DNA from: Patulibacter sp. SYSU D01012
Lineage (GTDB): Bacteria; Actinomycetota; Thermoleophilia; Solirubrobacterales; Solirubrobacteraceae
DNA length: 64,000 nt
Direction: 5' to 3'
Assembly: GCF_017916475.1 (NCBI RefSeq)
Contig: NZ_JAFMTB010000002.1
Location: 1,240,001-1,304,000, forward strand
Numbering within the stretch: position 1 is the stretch's first letter; every line of letters starts with the position of its first letter. Made by a program: the position numbers and the translations under genes. The notes beneath the pieces were generated by a model, which was not told where the DNA came from, ran no database searches, and was given only the letters and a program-made list of their open reading frames with translations. This document shows positions 24,992 to 34,599 of this stretch, piece after piece.

Positions 24992-26752
24992 GTGGAGCTC
25001 TTCCTCGTCCTCTCGACCCCCCGCCCCGCCGAGCCGGCGCTGGTCGACGCGCTCGCCGCCGTCCTGGCCCGGGCGGCCGACGCGGTGCCTGGGCTGGCCG
25101 GCGCGGAGCGGTCGACGTGGCACAGCGCGTCGCGGCGGACCCACGGCGCGCGCGTCGGCCACCCGCCGGAGCGGGCCGGGGGCCTGGCGCGGGCGTGGAG
25201 CGACGAGCGGCGGTGGCAGGTCCTCGACGGGTTCCCGATCGTGCGGGACGCCGCGCCGCCGCGCACCGGGCCGATCGCGCTGGACGCGCCGGATGGCCGC
25301 TTCGCGCTCTGCGACGTCGCCGACGACGAGATCGCGCTCACCTGCGACCGGATGGGCAGCTACGCCGCGTACGCGCGGCGGCTGCCCGGCGGCGCGGTCG
25401 CCCTGGGCAACAGTCCCGCGGCGCTCGCGGCGCTCCCGCCCCGCGCGCCGACCGATCCCGAGGCGCTCGAGGACTTCCTGGTCGCGGGCTGGATCTTCGG
25501 CGGCCGCTCCCCGTGGGCGGGCGTCGAGCGGATGCCGCCCGGCCGCTCCACCGCGACCGGCGGCGTGCTGCGCCCCTCGTCCTGCCGGCTCGTCGACGTC
25601 GCGCTGCAGGCCGCCGCCCGGCCCGTGCACCGCGACGTCGAGGCCGGCGCCGACCTGCTGCGCGGCACCCTCGCCGCCGTCGCCCGCGACGCCCGCGGCC
25701 CGATCGAGCTGGGCCTGAGCGGCGGCCGCGACTCGCGGGTGGTGCTCGCCGCCGCGATCGCCGCCGGCCTGCGTCCGCACACCTACACGCTCGCCCTGGC
25801 CGAGGACCCGCAGTTCCCCGACACGGGGGACGTCGTCGCGGCGCGGCGGGTGGCCGCCGAGCTGGGCCTGGACCACGAGGTGCGCGTCAGCACGACGGAC
25901 GTCGATCGCAGCGAGCGCTGGATGCGGGCCGTCACCGGCGGGGTCTCGGCGATGGACGCCACCCCGTCGACCGTCGACGTCCGTGGCCGCACGCCGGTCG
26001 TGCTGACCGGCGCGGCGGTGGAGCTGGGCTGGCTGACGCACGGGCTGGCGCTCACGACCGCCCCGGCGGACGACGCGATCCGCGGCGCCGTCGCCGCCTG
26101 GATCCACCGCTTCCCGGCGCCCCTGGGCACCGCCGGCGCGTACCGGCGGACGCTCGCGCGCGGGATGCGCGGCCCCCGGGAGTGGCACCGGGCGGGCCTG
26201 CCGTCGGCGCTGCTGGCCGAGGGGTTCTTCGCGTTCGAGCGCACGGCGAACTGGGCCGCGCCGACGCACGCCGCGTACGCGCCGTTCTTCGACACCGTCA
26301 GCCCGGGGTGGTCCGCCGACCTGCTGCCGATCCTGTGGTCGCTCGACGCGCGGGACCGCGAGATGGACCGCTGGCGGCGCGGGATGGTCCACGCGCTCTG
26401 CCCCGAGATCGAGCGGCTGCCGTTCAGCGGCGGGTCGCCGCTCTGGCCCGACGACGCCCGCGGCGGCTCCTACCTGCTGCGCGGCGAGAAGCGCGACCGG
26501 ATCCGGCGCTTCGTCCGCTCCCGCGCGCTCGGCAGCGGGGTGGCGAAGGTCCCGGCGCAGCTCGCGGCGTTCCGGGCGCTGCAGGAGGATCTGCGCCGCG
26601 CCGTCGCCGAGGACGAGCGGATGGCGGCCGTCGTCGACCGGCGCGCCGCCGCACGCCTGGCCCGCACGCCGGTGCGCCGGCTGGACCCGCGCTCGCAGCA
26701 GCGCGTCGTCCGCGCCGCCCACGTCGCCCGCCTGCTGCGGGAGGTCGCGTGA
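24992..26752 (+). CDS. Asparagine-synthetase-like protein lacking the glutaminase nucleophile
   Basis: 586 residues from GTG 24992. The second half is a clear AsnB-type ATP pyrophosphatase domain with the PP-loop LGLSGGRDSRVVLAAA (Ser243 begins SGGRDS). The first half keeps an Ntn-like outline (DGRFALCDVADDEIALTCDR, PGGAVALGNSPAAL) but the protein begins MELFLV with no N-terminal Cys, so it cannot hydrolyse glutamine. Members in polysaccharide loci may use ammonia or form another amide or adenylate. It follows the GNAT gene by 10 bases and overlaps the SGNH gene (GTGA). The fold is sure and the reaction unknown. Confidence 0.83.
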   Translation: MELFLVLSTPRPAEPALVDALAAVLARAADAVPGLAGAERSTWHSASRRTHGARVGHPPERAGGLARAWSDERRWQVLDGFPIVRDAAPPRTGPIALDAPDGRFALCDVADDEIALTCDRMGSYAAYARRLPGGAVALGNSPAALAALPPRAPTDPEALEDFLVAGWIFGGRSPWAGVERMPPGRSTATGGVLRPSSCRLVDVALQAAARPVHRDVEAGADLLRGTLAAVARDARGPIELGLSGGRDSRVVLAAAIAAGLRPHTYTLALAEDPQFPDTGDVVAARRVAAELGLDHEVRVSTTDVDRSERWMRAVTGGVSAMDATPSTVDVRGRTPVVLTGAAVELGWLTHGLALTTAPADDAIRGAVAAWIHRFPAPLGTAGAYRRTLARGMRGPREWHRAGLPSALLAEGFFAFERTANWAAPTHAAYAPFFDTVSPGWSADLLPILWSLDARDREMDRWRRGMVHALCPEIERLPFSGGSPLWPDDARGGSYLLRGEKRDRIRRFVRSRALGSGVAKVPAQLAAFRALQEDLRRAVAEDERMAAVVDRRAAARLARTPVRRLDPRSQQRVVRAAHVARLLREVA

Positions 26753-27984
26753 CGTCGCCGTCCCCGGATCCTGCCCGGTCCGCCGACGCGCCGGCCCGCG
26801 ACGGCGACGGCTGGACGCGGCGCGGGGCGCTCGGCGTCGCCGGCCTGGCGGGGCTGGCCGCCGCCGGGATCGCGGCCGCGACCTGCGGCGGCCCCGGCGG
26901 GGCGGCCGAGGCCCGCGGCGGGTTCCGCCCCCGTGACCTGGCCGTCTTCGGCCACAGCTGGGCGGCGGGCACGAACGTGCGGCGCTCGCGCGCGTGGCCG
27001 GCGCTGGTGGCGCGCGAGCTGGGAGTCGCCCGCCCACCCCTCTTCCCGACGGACGCGGCGCGGCGCCGCGACTTCGCCTGGGGCGGCGCCCGCGCGGTGG
27101 GTCCGGCCGCGGAGCACGGCGCGGGCTGGGTGCTGCGGTCGCTGCCCCGCGGACCGCGCCGGCCGCCGTCGCTCGTCCTGCTGCTGACGGGGGACAACGA
27201 CGTCAGCCGGCACGGGGACTCCCCCGCCGCGCTCCGCCTGCTGGGCGGCGGCATCCACGCCGCCCTGGGCCGGCTGCTCGCGACCGAGGTGCACGAGGAG
27301 GACGAGCCCGCGGCGTGGTCGTTCGGCCCCGGCTGGGCGTCCGAGCGCGGGGACCAGCGCAACTCGGGCCGGGGCGTCCGCTACGCGCTGGCCGACGGCG
27401 CCACCTTCGCGGCGCGCCTGCCGGCCGGCTACGCCGGGGCGCCCGTCACCGTCGGCCTGCCGCTGTGGGACGCGACCGTCCGGGGCACGATCACGTGGAG
27501 CGTCGACGGGCGACCGCTGGCCCGCCGCACCGACCTGAGCGCCCTGCAGGGGGTGCTGACGCGGCGGGACCCGAGCGCCGTGTACGCCGAGCGCTTCGCC
27601 GGGCTGCCGGCGGGCGCGCGGGAGCTGCGCGGCACGTGGTCCTCCGGCGGGCACCGGGGCGCGGCGGTCGTGGTCGACGCGTGGTCGCTCGAACGCGAGG
27701 ACGCCCGCATCGTCTGCGCCCTGATGCCCGAGCGCAACCCGTGGGGGAACGACTTCGGCGGCGTCACGGTCGCGTCCAACCGCGCGAACCGCCAGGCGCT
27801 CGCGGAGCATCGCGGCGTCCGCTACGTCGACCTGGCGCGCGCGGTCCTGCCGACCGGCACCGCCGCGGACCGTCGCTTCTGGGACAGCGACGCGTCGTCG
27901 CACCCGACCGCCGCGGGCGAGCGGGCGATCGCGCGCGTCGTCGCGGGCGCCGTCCGGCGGATGGCCCCTCCGCAGCCTCTATGA
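26749..27984 (+). CDS. SGNH-hydrolase-like exported protein
   Basis: 411 residues from GTG 26749, coupled to the upstream gene. The N-terminus has a twin-arginine-like start (WTRRGALGVAGLAGLAAAG) and hydrophobic segment, so it is probably exported or membrane-tethered; AATCGG is a weak lipobox. Block I reads VFGHSWAAG (Ser70 as nucleophile, with GHS for GDS), block III TGDNDVSRHG and block V SDASSHPTAAGE, giving the Ser/Asn/Asp-His set. A beta-rich insert lies between blocks III and V. It closes the EPS operon and may add or remove acyl groups on the exported polysaccharide. Confidence 0.8.
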   Translation: MTSPSPDPARSADAPARDGDGWTRRGALGVAGLAGLAAAGIAAATCGGPGGAAEARGGFRPRDLAVFGHSWAAGTNVRRSRAWPALVARELGVARPPLFPTDAARRRDFAWGGARAVGPAAEHGAGWVLRSLPRGPRRPPSLVLLLTGDNDVSRHGDSPAALRLLGGGIHAALGRLLATEVHEEDEPAAWSFGPGWASERGDQRNSGRGVRYALADGATFAARLPAGYAGAPVTVGLPLWDATVRGTITWSVDGRPLARRTDLSALQGVLTRRDPSAVYAERFAGLPAGARELRGTWSSGGHRGAAVVVDAWSLEREDARIVCALMPERNPWGNDFGGVTVASNRANRQALAEHRGVRYVDLARAVLPTGTAADRRFWDSDASSHPTAAGERAIARVVAGAVRRMAPPQPL

Positions 27985-28100
27985 TCGGCGCTCGCCATCC
28001 GTCCACCCCGGTGGCGCGTGGGCATCCGATCCGGTGAGGTGTCCCGTCCAGGCGGCGGCCCCGCCCGGACACCATCCCCGACGCGAGGAGCGCCGCCCGC

Positions 28101-28565
28101 GTGCATCAGAAGATCTCGACGGGCCTGACCCGCGTCTACAAGAGCGTCTTCGGGCGCGGCCCGACGCGGACCACGCTCCACCTGACGGGAGACGTCGTCC
28201 TCTGCGTGTTCGAGGAGGCCGCCACGCCGGGGCAGGAGCGCCTGACCGCCCTGGGTCGCGCGGACATCGTGCACGCCGCCCAGATCGAGCTGCAGCGCGC
28301 GATGGTGCCCGAGATGAGCGCGATCGTGGAGGAGGCGACCGGCCGCAGCGTCCGCGCCTGCGTGTGCGGCTTCGACGCCGAGGTCGGCGCCGCCACGAAC
28401 ACCTTCCTGCTCGTGCCCGAGCCCGCACGGACGCGGACGCCCGGCGTCACCGGCGCCGGCGACGCCGCGCCCGTCCGCGTCCTGCCGCCCGTGCGTCCGC
28501 AGCGGACGACGACGTCCGCCGCCGTGGTGCCCGCCGTGGACGCGGCGGGCCTGGAGCCGGTCTAG
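28101..28565 (+). CDS. DUF2294 (MpsC-like) protein
   Basis: 154 residues from GTG 28101; GAGGAG lies 12 bases upstream. Residues 9-110 match the DUF2294/MpsC pattern: VYKSVFGRGPTRTTLHLTGD, then CVFEEAATPGQERL, and IVEEATGRSVRACVCGFDAE. The tail of about 45 residues is Pro/Thr/Val rich and looks disordered. DUF2294 was named after a sodium-dependent membrane-potential system, but stand-alone soluble copies are common and their function is unsettled. No other subunit of such a system is next to it. A long hairpin follows the stop. Confidence 0.78.
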   Translation: MHQKISTGLTRVYKSVFGRGPTRTTLHLTGDVVLCVFEEAATPGQERLTALGRADIVHAAQIELQRAMVPEMSAIVEEATGRSVRACVCGFDAEVGAATNTFLLVPEPARTRTPGVTGAGDAAPVRVLPPVRPQRTTTSAAVVPAVDAAGLEPV

Positions 28566-28609
28566 CGGGGAGACAGACGGCGCCCGCAGGGGCCGCCGTC
28601 GTCTCCCGC
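28565..28609. terminator. Near-perfect hairpin between convergent genes
   Basis: Bases from 28565 pair with bases up to 28609 over about 15 bp with two single-base bulges. The arms contain GGGAGAC and GTCTCCC. The hairpin directly follows the DUF2294 stop and lies about 95 bases from the stop of the convergent repeat-protein gene, so it could serve both. Confidence 0.55.
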
Positions 28610-28703
28610 GGGGCACGGCGTCGACCGACGCACCCCCACCGCACCGCTCGGCGAACGGGCTGCTCCGCTCGTGCGTCGCCGCCCGTGGCAGGGGCAGCGC
28701 CGG

Positions 28704-31043
28704 CTAGAAGGCGCCGGCGTCGGAGCCGCCGAAGCCGCCGCCGTCGGAGGCCGAGTCCGAACCGCCGAAGCCGCCCCCGTCGGAGCCGCCGAAGCCACCG
28801 CCGTCGTCGGAGCCGGCGTCGGAGCCGCCGAAGCCACCGCCGTCGGAGGCCGAGTCCGAACCGCCGAAGCCGCCCCCGTCGGAGCCGCCGTAGCCGCCGT
28901 CGTCGCTCCCGACGTCGGAGCCGCCGTAGCCGCCGTCGTCGGACCCGACGTCCGAGCCGCCGTAGCCGCCGTCGTCGGACCCGACGTCCGAGCCGCCGTA
29001 GCCGCCGTCGTCGCTCCCGACGTCCGAGCCGCCGTAGCCGCCGTCGTCCGCGCCCGCGTCCGACGCCGCCGAGCCGTGGTCGTCGGTGGCGCTCGTGTCC
29101 GCGGCGGCGTCGTCGCCGCCCGCATCCCCGGCGGCGCTCCCGACGCCGGCCGCGTCGTCGCTGCCGGCGTCCGACGCGTCGGCGGCGGACGCGTCGGCCT
29201 CGCCGTCGTCCGTGTCCGCTGCGTCCGTATCGCCGCCGAGCGCCCCGTCGGCGTCGGCCGTCGCGTCGCCCGCGTCGTCGGACGCGCCGGCCGCCGTGTC
29301 GGAGTCGCCGGTGCCGGCGTCCGAGGCGTCCGTCTCCGCCGCGTCGGCGTCCACGTCCGTGGCGTCCGTGGCCGAGGCCGAGTCGTCCGTGTCGACGTCC
29401 GACGCGTCGGTGCTCACGCCCGTGGCGTCCGTGGCCGAGGTGTCGGTGTCCGTCGTGCCGAGGTCGCCGCCGAACGGGTCGTCGGATGTGCCGAGGTCGC
29501 CGCCGAACGGGTCGTCCGCCGCGCCGAGGTCGCCGCCGAACGGGTCGTCGGATGTGCCCAGGTCGCCGCCGAACGGGTCGTCGGACGCCTGCGCGTCGGA
29601 CGCGTCGACGTCCGTCGTGGTCGCCTCGGGCGCGTCGACCGACGGGGTGACGTCCGGCGCGTCCGCGGACGGGGTCGCCTCGGGCGCGTCGACCGACGGG
29701 GCGGCCTCCGGCGCGTCGACCGACGGCGTGGCCTCGGGCGCGTCGACCGACGGGGCGGCCTCCGGCGCGTCCACCGACGGCGTGGCCTCGGGCGCGTCGA
29801 CCGACGGGGCGGCCTCCGGCGCGTCCACCGACGGGGCGGCCTCGGGCGCGTCGACCGACGGGGCGGCCTCCGGCGCGTCCACCGACGGCGCCGCCTTCGG
29901 CCCATCCACCGACGGCGCCGCCGCCGGCGCGTCGACGGCCGACGTCGGCGCCGCGGAAACGGACGTGGCCGGGGCCGCGACGGAGGACTCGTCCGCGGCG
30001 GGCTTCCCGGCGGCCGGGGTCTCGGCCTTCGGCGTCGAGCCGAACACGCTGCCCCACGCCTCCTGCTGGGCGCGCGCGTTGTCGATCTCGGCCTGGCCGT
30101 AGGCGGACATCGCGTCCGTGAACGCCTGCCCGACGCGGCTGAAGGCGTCCGAGACCCACGACCCGACCTGCGACGCCGCGGCCTGCTGGGCCTCGGCGTT
30201 CGCGATCTGTGCCTCGCCGACCCGCGTCATGGCGTCGTTGATCTCGCGGGTCGAGACCACCACGGTGCCGGAGCCCGAGAGGGAGACCTCGGAGCCCAGG
30301 CTGTTGCGCATCGACTCCGAGGTGCGGGACGAGATCTCGCCGGTCTGTCCGTCACGCGTCACCCCGACGGCGACCTGGCCGCCGGCCTTCGTGCCCGGCA
30401 CGTTGGCGTTGATCGCGCCGCCGAGCGACGCGTCGCCGGCCAGGTTGGCGTCGGCCTGCACGCTGCCGGAGAACGGGCTGCCGGGCGGCCCGGAGATGCT
30501 CGCGCGGCCGCGGACGCCCACCGACGACTCGGTCGGGACGGGGCCCTCGCCGGCGGTGACCGACCCGCCGTAGCCGACGCCGGCGAAGCCGGTCAGCGCG
30601 ACGCGGTCGTCGTTGCCGGACACCTGGAAGCCGCCGCCGACGCCGTCGAACAGCGATCCGCCGAAGTTCCAGCCGCGGTTCGCCGCCGCGGCACCCTCGG
30701 TGGTCTGCCGCGCGGCGTCGGCGGCGGGCGCGCTCGCGCCGGCCGACGCGGCCGCGGGGGCGCCCGGACCGGGCGCGCCGGCGGCGGGGGCGGATGAGGC
30801 GCCCGAGCCGGCCGTCGCGACCTCGGCGGCGCCGGCGGCCGCGGGCCGGACGGCGGCGCTGCCGGCGCCGAAGACGGCGACGGCCGCGGCGGCGGCCGCC
30901 AGGGCCTGGCGCCGACGCCGACGCGGGACGGGCGGCGCCGCGGCCGTCAGCTCGGCGAGCGTGGGCGGACGCTCGATGACCGAGCGCGCGGGCACGGCGG
31001 GCGAGGACGGCCGACGGCCGTCCGGGTACGGGGTCCGAGACAC
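28704..31043 (-). CDS. Large low-complexity repeat protein, probably surface-exposed
   Basis: 779 residues from GTG 31043, which has a strong GAGGAG six bases upstream; in-frame starts further upstream are less likely. The order of parts is: a Pro-rich N-terminus; RRRRR followed by a hydrophobic stretch (about 45-62) that may be a signal anchor; a Gly/Ser/Val-rich beta-like domain (about 115-260); a helical part (about 270-340, INDAMTRVGEAQIANAEAQQ); 12 tandem 9-residue SVDAPEAAP-type repeats; four 11-residue DDPFGGDLG repeats; an acidic Asp/Ala/Ser/Thr region; and a C-terminal array of five GYGGSD and five GFGGSD units ending GAF. I recognise no family. It is very acidic and likely disordered beyond residue 340. 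Candidate roles are matrix scaffold, adhesin or spore/envelope coat protein; none is shown. Confidence 0.7.
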   Translation of the reverse strand: MSRTPYPDGRRPSSPAVPARSVIERPPTLAELTAAAPPVPRRRRRQALAAAAAAVAVFGAGSAAVRPAAAGAAEVATAGSGASSAPAAGAPGPGAPAAASAGASAPAADAARQTTEGAAAANRGWNFGGSLFDGVGGGFQVSGNDDRVALTGFAGVGYGGSVTAGEGPVPTESSVGVRGRASISGPPGSPFSGSVQADANLAGDASLGGAINANVPGTKAGGQVAVGVTRDGQTGEISSRTSESMRNSLGSEVSLSGSGTVVVSTREINDAMTRVGEAQIANAEAQQAAASQVGSWVSDAFSRVGQAFTDAMSAYGQAEIDNARAQQEAWGSVFGSTPKAETPAAGKPAADESSVAAPATSVSAAPTSAVDAPAAAPSVDGPKAAPSVDAPEAAPSVDAPEAAPSVDAPEAAPSVDAPEATPSVDAPEAAPSVDAPEATPSVDAPEAAPSVDAPEATPSADAPDVTPSVDAPEATTTDVDASDAQASDDPFGGDLGTSDDPFGGDLGAADDPFGGDLGTSDDPFGGDLGTTDTDTSATDATGVSTDASDVDTDDSASATDATDVDADAAETDASDAGTGDSDTAAGASDDAGDATADADGALGGDTDAADTDDGEADASAADASDAGSDDAAGVGSAAGDAGGDDAAADTSATDDHGSAASDAGADDGGYGGSDVGSDDGGYGGSDVGSDDGGYGGSDVGSDDGGYGGSDVGSDDGGYGGSDGGGFGGSDSASDGGGFGGSDAGSDDGGGFGGSDGGGFGGSDSASDGGGFGGSDAGAF
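28707..29052 (-). repeat. C-terminal GYGGSD/GFGGSD coding repeats
   Basis: Five GYGGSD units spaced 12 residues apart are followed by five GFGGSD units with 6-10 residue spacing. The DNA copies are almost identical, so the array probably changes length by slippage or recombination. Confidence 0.85.
29455..29589 (-). repeat. Four 33-bp coding repeats (DDPFGGDLG)
   Basis: Four tandem 11-residue units, SDDPFGGDLGT or ADDPFGGDLGT in type, nearly identical at DNA level. Confidence 0.85.
29616..29939 (-). repeat. Twelve 27-bp coding repeats (SVDAPEAAP)
   Basis: Twelve tandem 9-residue units alternate mostly between SVDAPEAAP and SVDAPEATP. The edge units have drifted (AVDAPAAAP, SVDGPKAAP, SADAPDVTP). 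Confidence 0.88.
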
Positions 31044-31211
31044 AGGAAGCTCCTCGTTCGGTGCTCTCTTGGGGGATCGGGGCGCGCGGGGCGCCGCCGT
31101 GCGACGGCGGGGACGGCCGTCGCGGGTGGGGGATGCGGCGGTGCCGCGAGGGCACTGCCGGCCCCGATCCAACCACGACCGGCCCGCCCGGGCCAACCCC
31201 GCGGGCGTCGA

Positions 31212-31233
31212 CTTCACGATCCCTTCACGACCT
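31212..31233. promoter_or_regulatory. 11-bp direct repeat resembling a PHO-box
   Basis: Two adjacent 11-base units, CTTCACGATCC and CTTCACGACCT, lie in the 246-bp gap between gdhA and the repeat-protein gene, about 170 bases upstream of the latter's start. The 11-base period and TTCAC core resemble actinobacterial PhoP direct-repeat units. Orientation relative to the gene is opposite to the usual one, so this is tentative. Confidence 0.3.
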
Positions 31234-31289
31234 GGCGCGGCGGCGCTCGCCGCGGCGGCCGACGCGCGCGGCCCGCCGCGGCCCCGGGT

Positions 31290-32762
<1,473 letters not shown>

Positions 32763-32790
32763 CTACGGGGCCGCCGCGTAGGGTGCGGCC

Positions 32791-33693
32791 ATGGGCCTGT
32801 TCGATCGCCTCCGCCGCCGGGACCCCGCGCCGTCCGCCGCCGACGACGGCGTGGGGCGCGACGTCTTCGCCGAGCTGCGGACGCTCGCGCGCGCCGGGGC
32901 CACCCCGGACGCGCAGCGCGCCGCGGTCGCCCGGGCGCTGCAGGCCCACGGCCTTCCCGCCGCGCTCGCCGGGCGGTACGTCGACCGGATGGTCGACGGC
33001 ATCGCGCTCTCCCCGGACGGCGCGACCGACCCGCGCCTGCGGATCGGCGGCGACCCGCTGCTGCCCCCGGACGAGCCGTGGCCGCACGCCCCCGACGGCC
33101 GCCCGCTGTCCTTCGTCGCGGCGCTCGACCTGGCCGCCGTCCCGCCGCTGGCGCCCCTCCCCCGCGCCGGCGTCCTGCTCGTCTTCTGGGACACCGCCTT
33201 CCACGAGCTCGAGCGGATGGACTTCGTCGCCGCCACGCGGGTCTTCCTCGTCCCGCCGGAGCACGCGCCCGTGCCCGCGGCGACGCCGGACGGCGCCGAG
33301 CGCGCGGCGGGCGTGCCCCAGGCGGCCACCGTCGTGCCGTTCCCCGCGCCGGACGCCACGCTCGACACGGACGACGTGCCGGACGGCGTGCCCGCCTACG
33401 AGCTGGACGACGCGCTGCAGCAGGAGTACGGCGACCGGCTCCTCGGCGCCGAGCGCCCGATCCAGGGCCCCGTGCTGGACGAGGTCCCGTACTGGCTGGT
33501 GCAGGGCTTCCCCGCCACGCGCGAGCGCTACTCCGCGGCCGAGCTGGCGGGCGAGGGCTGGGCGTTCCTGGCCCAGCTCGGCGAGCCCGACGGCCTGCGC
33601 TTCGGCGACGTCGGGGCCCTCTACCTCGTGCTGCCGCGGGCCGACCTGCAGGCCGGCCGCTTCGACCGCGTCATGGGGATCCTGCAGAGCTGA
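32791..33693 (+). CDS. DUF1963 (YwqG-like) protein
   Basis: 300 residues from ATG 32791. An N-terminal helical stretch of about 80 residues precedes the DUF1963 core: LRIGGDPLLPPDEPWPHAPD, PLSFVAALDLAAVP, AGVLLVFWDTAF, then AFLAQLGEPDGLRFGDVG and GALYLVLPRADLQAGRF. The family is cytosolic and of unknown function. Divergence from gdhA is the only context. An 11-bp hairpin follows the stop, shared with the convergent sugar operon. Confidence 0.85.
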   Translation: MGLFDRLRRRDPAPSAADDGVGRDVFAELRTLARAGATPDAQRAAVARALQAHGLPAALAGRYVDRMVDGIALSPDGATDPRLRIGGDPLLPPDEPWPHAPDGRPLSFVAALDLAAVPPLAPLPRAGVLLVFWDTAFHELERMDFVAATRVFLVPPEHAPVPAATPDGAERAAGVPQAATVVPFPAPDATLDTDDVPDGVPAYELDDALQQEYGDRLLGAERPIQGPVLDEVPYWLVQGFPATRERYSAAELAGEGWAFLAQLGEPDGLRFGDVGALYLVLPRADLQAGRFDRVMGILQS

Positions 33694-33724
33694 GGGCCCG
33701 GCGGACGGCGTGCCCGCCGGGCCC
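33694..33724. terminator. Bidirectional hairpin terminator
   Basis: Bases 33694-33704 pair perfectly (11 bp) with 33714-33724 around a 9-base loop. It lies in the 36-bp gap between the convergent stops of the DUF1963 gene and the last gene of the sugar operon. Confidence 0.6.
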
Positions 33725-33729
33725 CGTCC

Positions 33730-34599
33730 TCACGCCCCGACGGGGTGCCAGGCGGTCTTCAGCTCGGTCCAGGGCTCGATGCGCGAGAGCGACAGCCGGG
33801 TCTCCGCCGCCGCGAGCGCCGCCGGCGCGACGTGGCGCACACGGCTGATCGTCTCGGCGCCCAGGCGGCCGAGCTCGCCGCGCAGGTCGGCGTCGCCGGA
33901 GGCGTCCAGCAGCCCGTCGACGCCGCGGTGCGCCGCGAGCGCCGGCGCCAGCTCGGCGGTGCGTCCGGAGAGCAGCGCGACGACGCCCTTCGGCACGTCG
34001 GAGACGCCGAGGGCCTCCCCCAGGTCGAGGCCGGCGGTCGGCCAGCGCTCGGACAGGAGCGCCACGACGACGTTGCCCGCGGCGAGCGGCGGGGCGATCG
34101 CCGCGACGGTGCCGAGCAGGTCGGCCTCGGGCGGGCAGACGACGCCGATCACGCCGGTCGGCTCGGGCACGGAGAAGGACAGGTACGGCGCCGCGACCGG
34201 GTTGACGCCGCCCAGCACCGCCCCGATCTTGTCGGTCCAGCCGGCGTAGTGGACGAGGGTGTCGACGGCGGCCTCGACCTCGGCGCGGGCCGCCTTCTCC
34301 TTCAGGCCCCGCACGCGCACCGCGGCGGCGACGAACTCGTCGCCGCGCGACTCGACGGCCTCGGCCGCGCGGTAGAGGATCTGGCCGCGGTTGTAGGCGG
34401 TCCGGCCCGCCCACCCGGGGAACGCCGCGACGGCGGCCTTCACCGCGTCGCGGACGTCCTTGCGGGAACAGCGGGGGACGTTGGCCACGAGGGCTCCCTG
34501 GTGGTCGTGGGCGGGGTCGGTGCGGCCGGACTCGGAGCGCACGAACGCGTCGCCGATGTAGGCCTTGTACGTCTTGCGGACGGTCAGACGGGGGCTCAT
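33730..34599 (-). CDS. ALDH-like pseudoenzyme (half-length aldehyde dehydrogenase homologue)
   Basis: 289 residues against about 480-500 for a full ALDH. It aligns with the N-terminal, NAD-binding part of the neighbouring ALDH (YAGWTDKIGAVLGG against YAGWADKLPYVLGG; PTGVIGVVCPPEADLLG against GVVGAIVPWNFPLL). The catalytic Asn (PWNFP) is replaced, the KPAE lysine is lost (LLSERWP), and the domain with the catalytic Cys is absent. The start overlaps the stop of the full ALDH (TGATG). The reading frame is intact with a neat C-terminus (IEPWTELKTAWHPVG), so it looks maintained, perhaps as a structural partner or regulator of the active enzyme. It is the last gene of the operon. Confidence 0.78.
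   Translation of the reverse strand: MSPRLTVRKTYKAYIGDAFVRSESGRTDPAHDHQGALVANVPRCSRKDVRDAVKAAVAAFPGWAGRTAYNRGQILYRAAEAVESRGDEFVAAAVRVRGLKEKAARAEVEAAVDTLVHYAGWTDKIGAVLGGVNPVAAPYLSFSVPEPTGVIGVVCPPEADLLGTVAAIAPPLAAGNVVVALLSERWPTAGLDLGEALGVSDVPKGVVALLSGRTAELAPALAAHRGVDGLLDASGDADLRGELGRLGAETISRVRHVAPAALAAAETRLSLSRIEPWTELKTAWHPVGA

Noticed and set aside
29455-29589. DPF repeats as clathrin-adaptor-like motifs
   Set aside because: The resemblance is to eukaryotic endocytic motifs; in a bacterium with no such adaptors it is most simply a chance feature of a low-complexity repeat.
28671-30797. Plus-strand frame opposite the low-complexity protein
   Set aside because: The minus strand has the strong ribosome-binding site and meaningful repeats; the plus-strand product is a mirror of the repeats with no own start signal.
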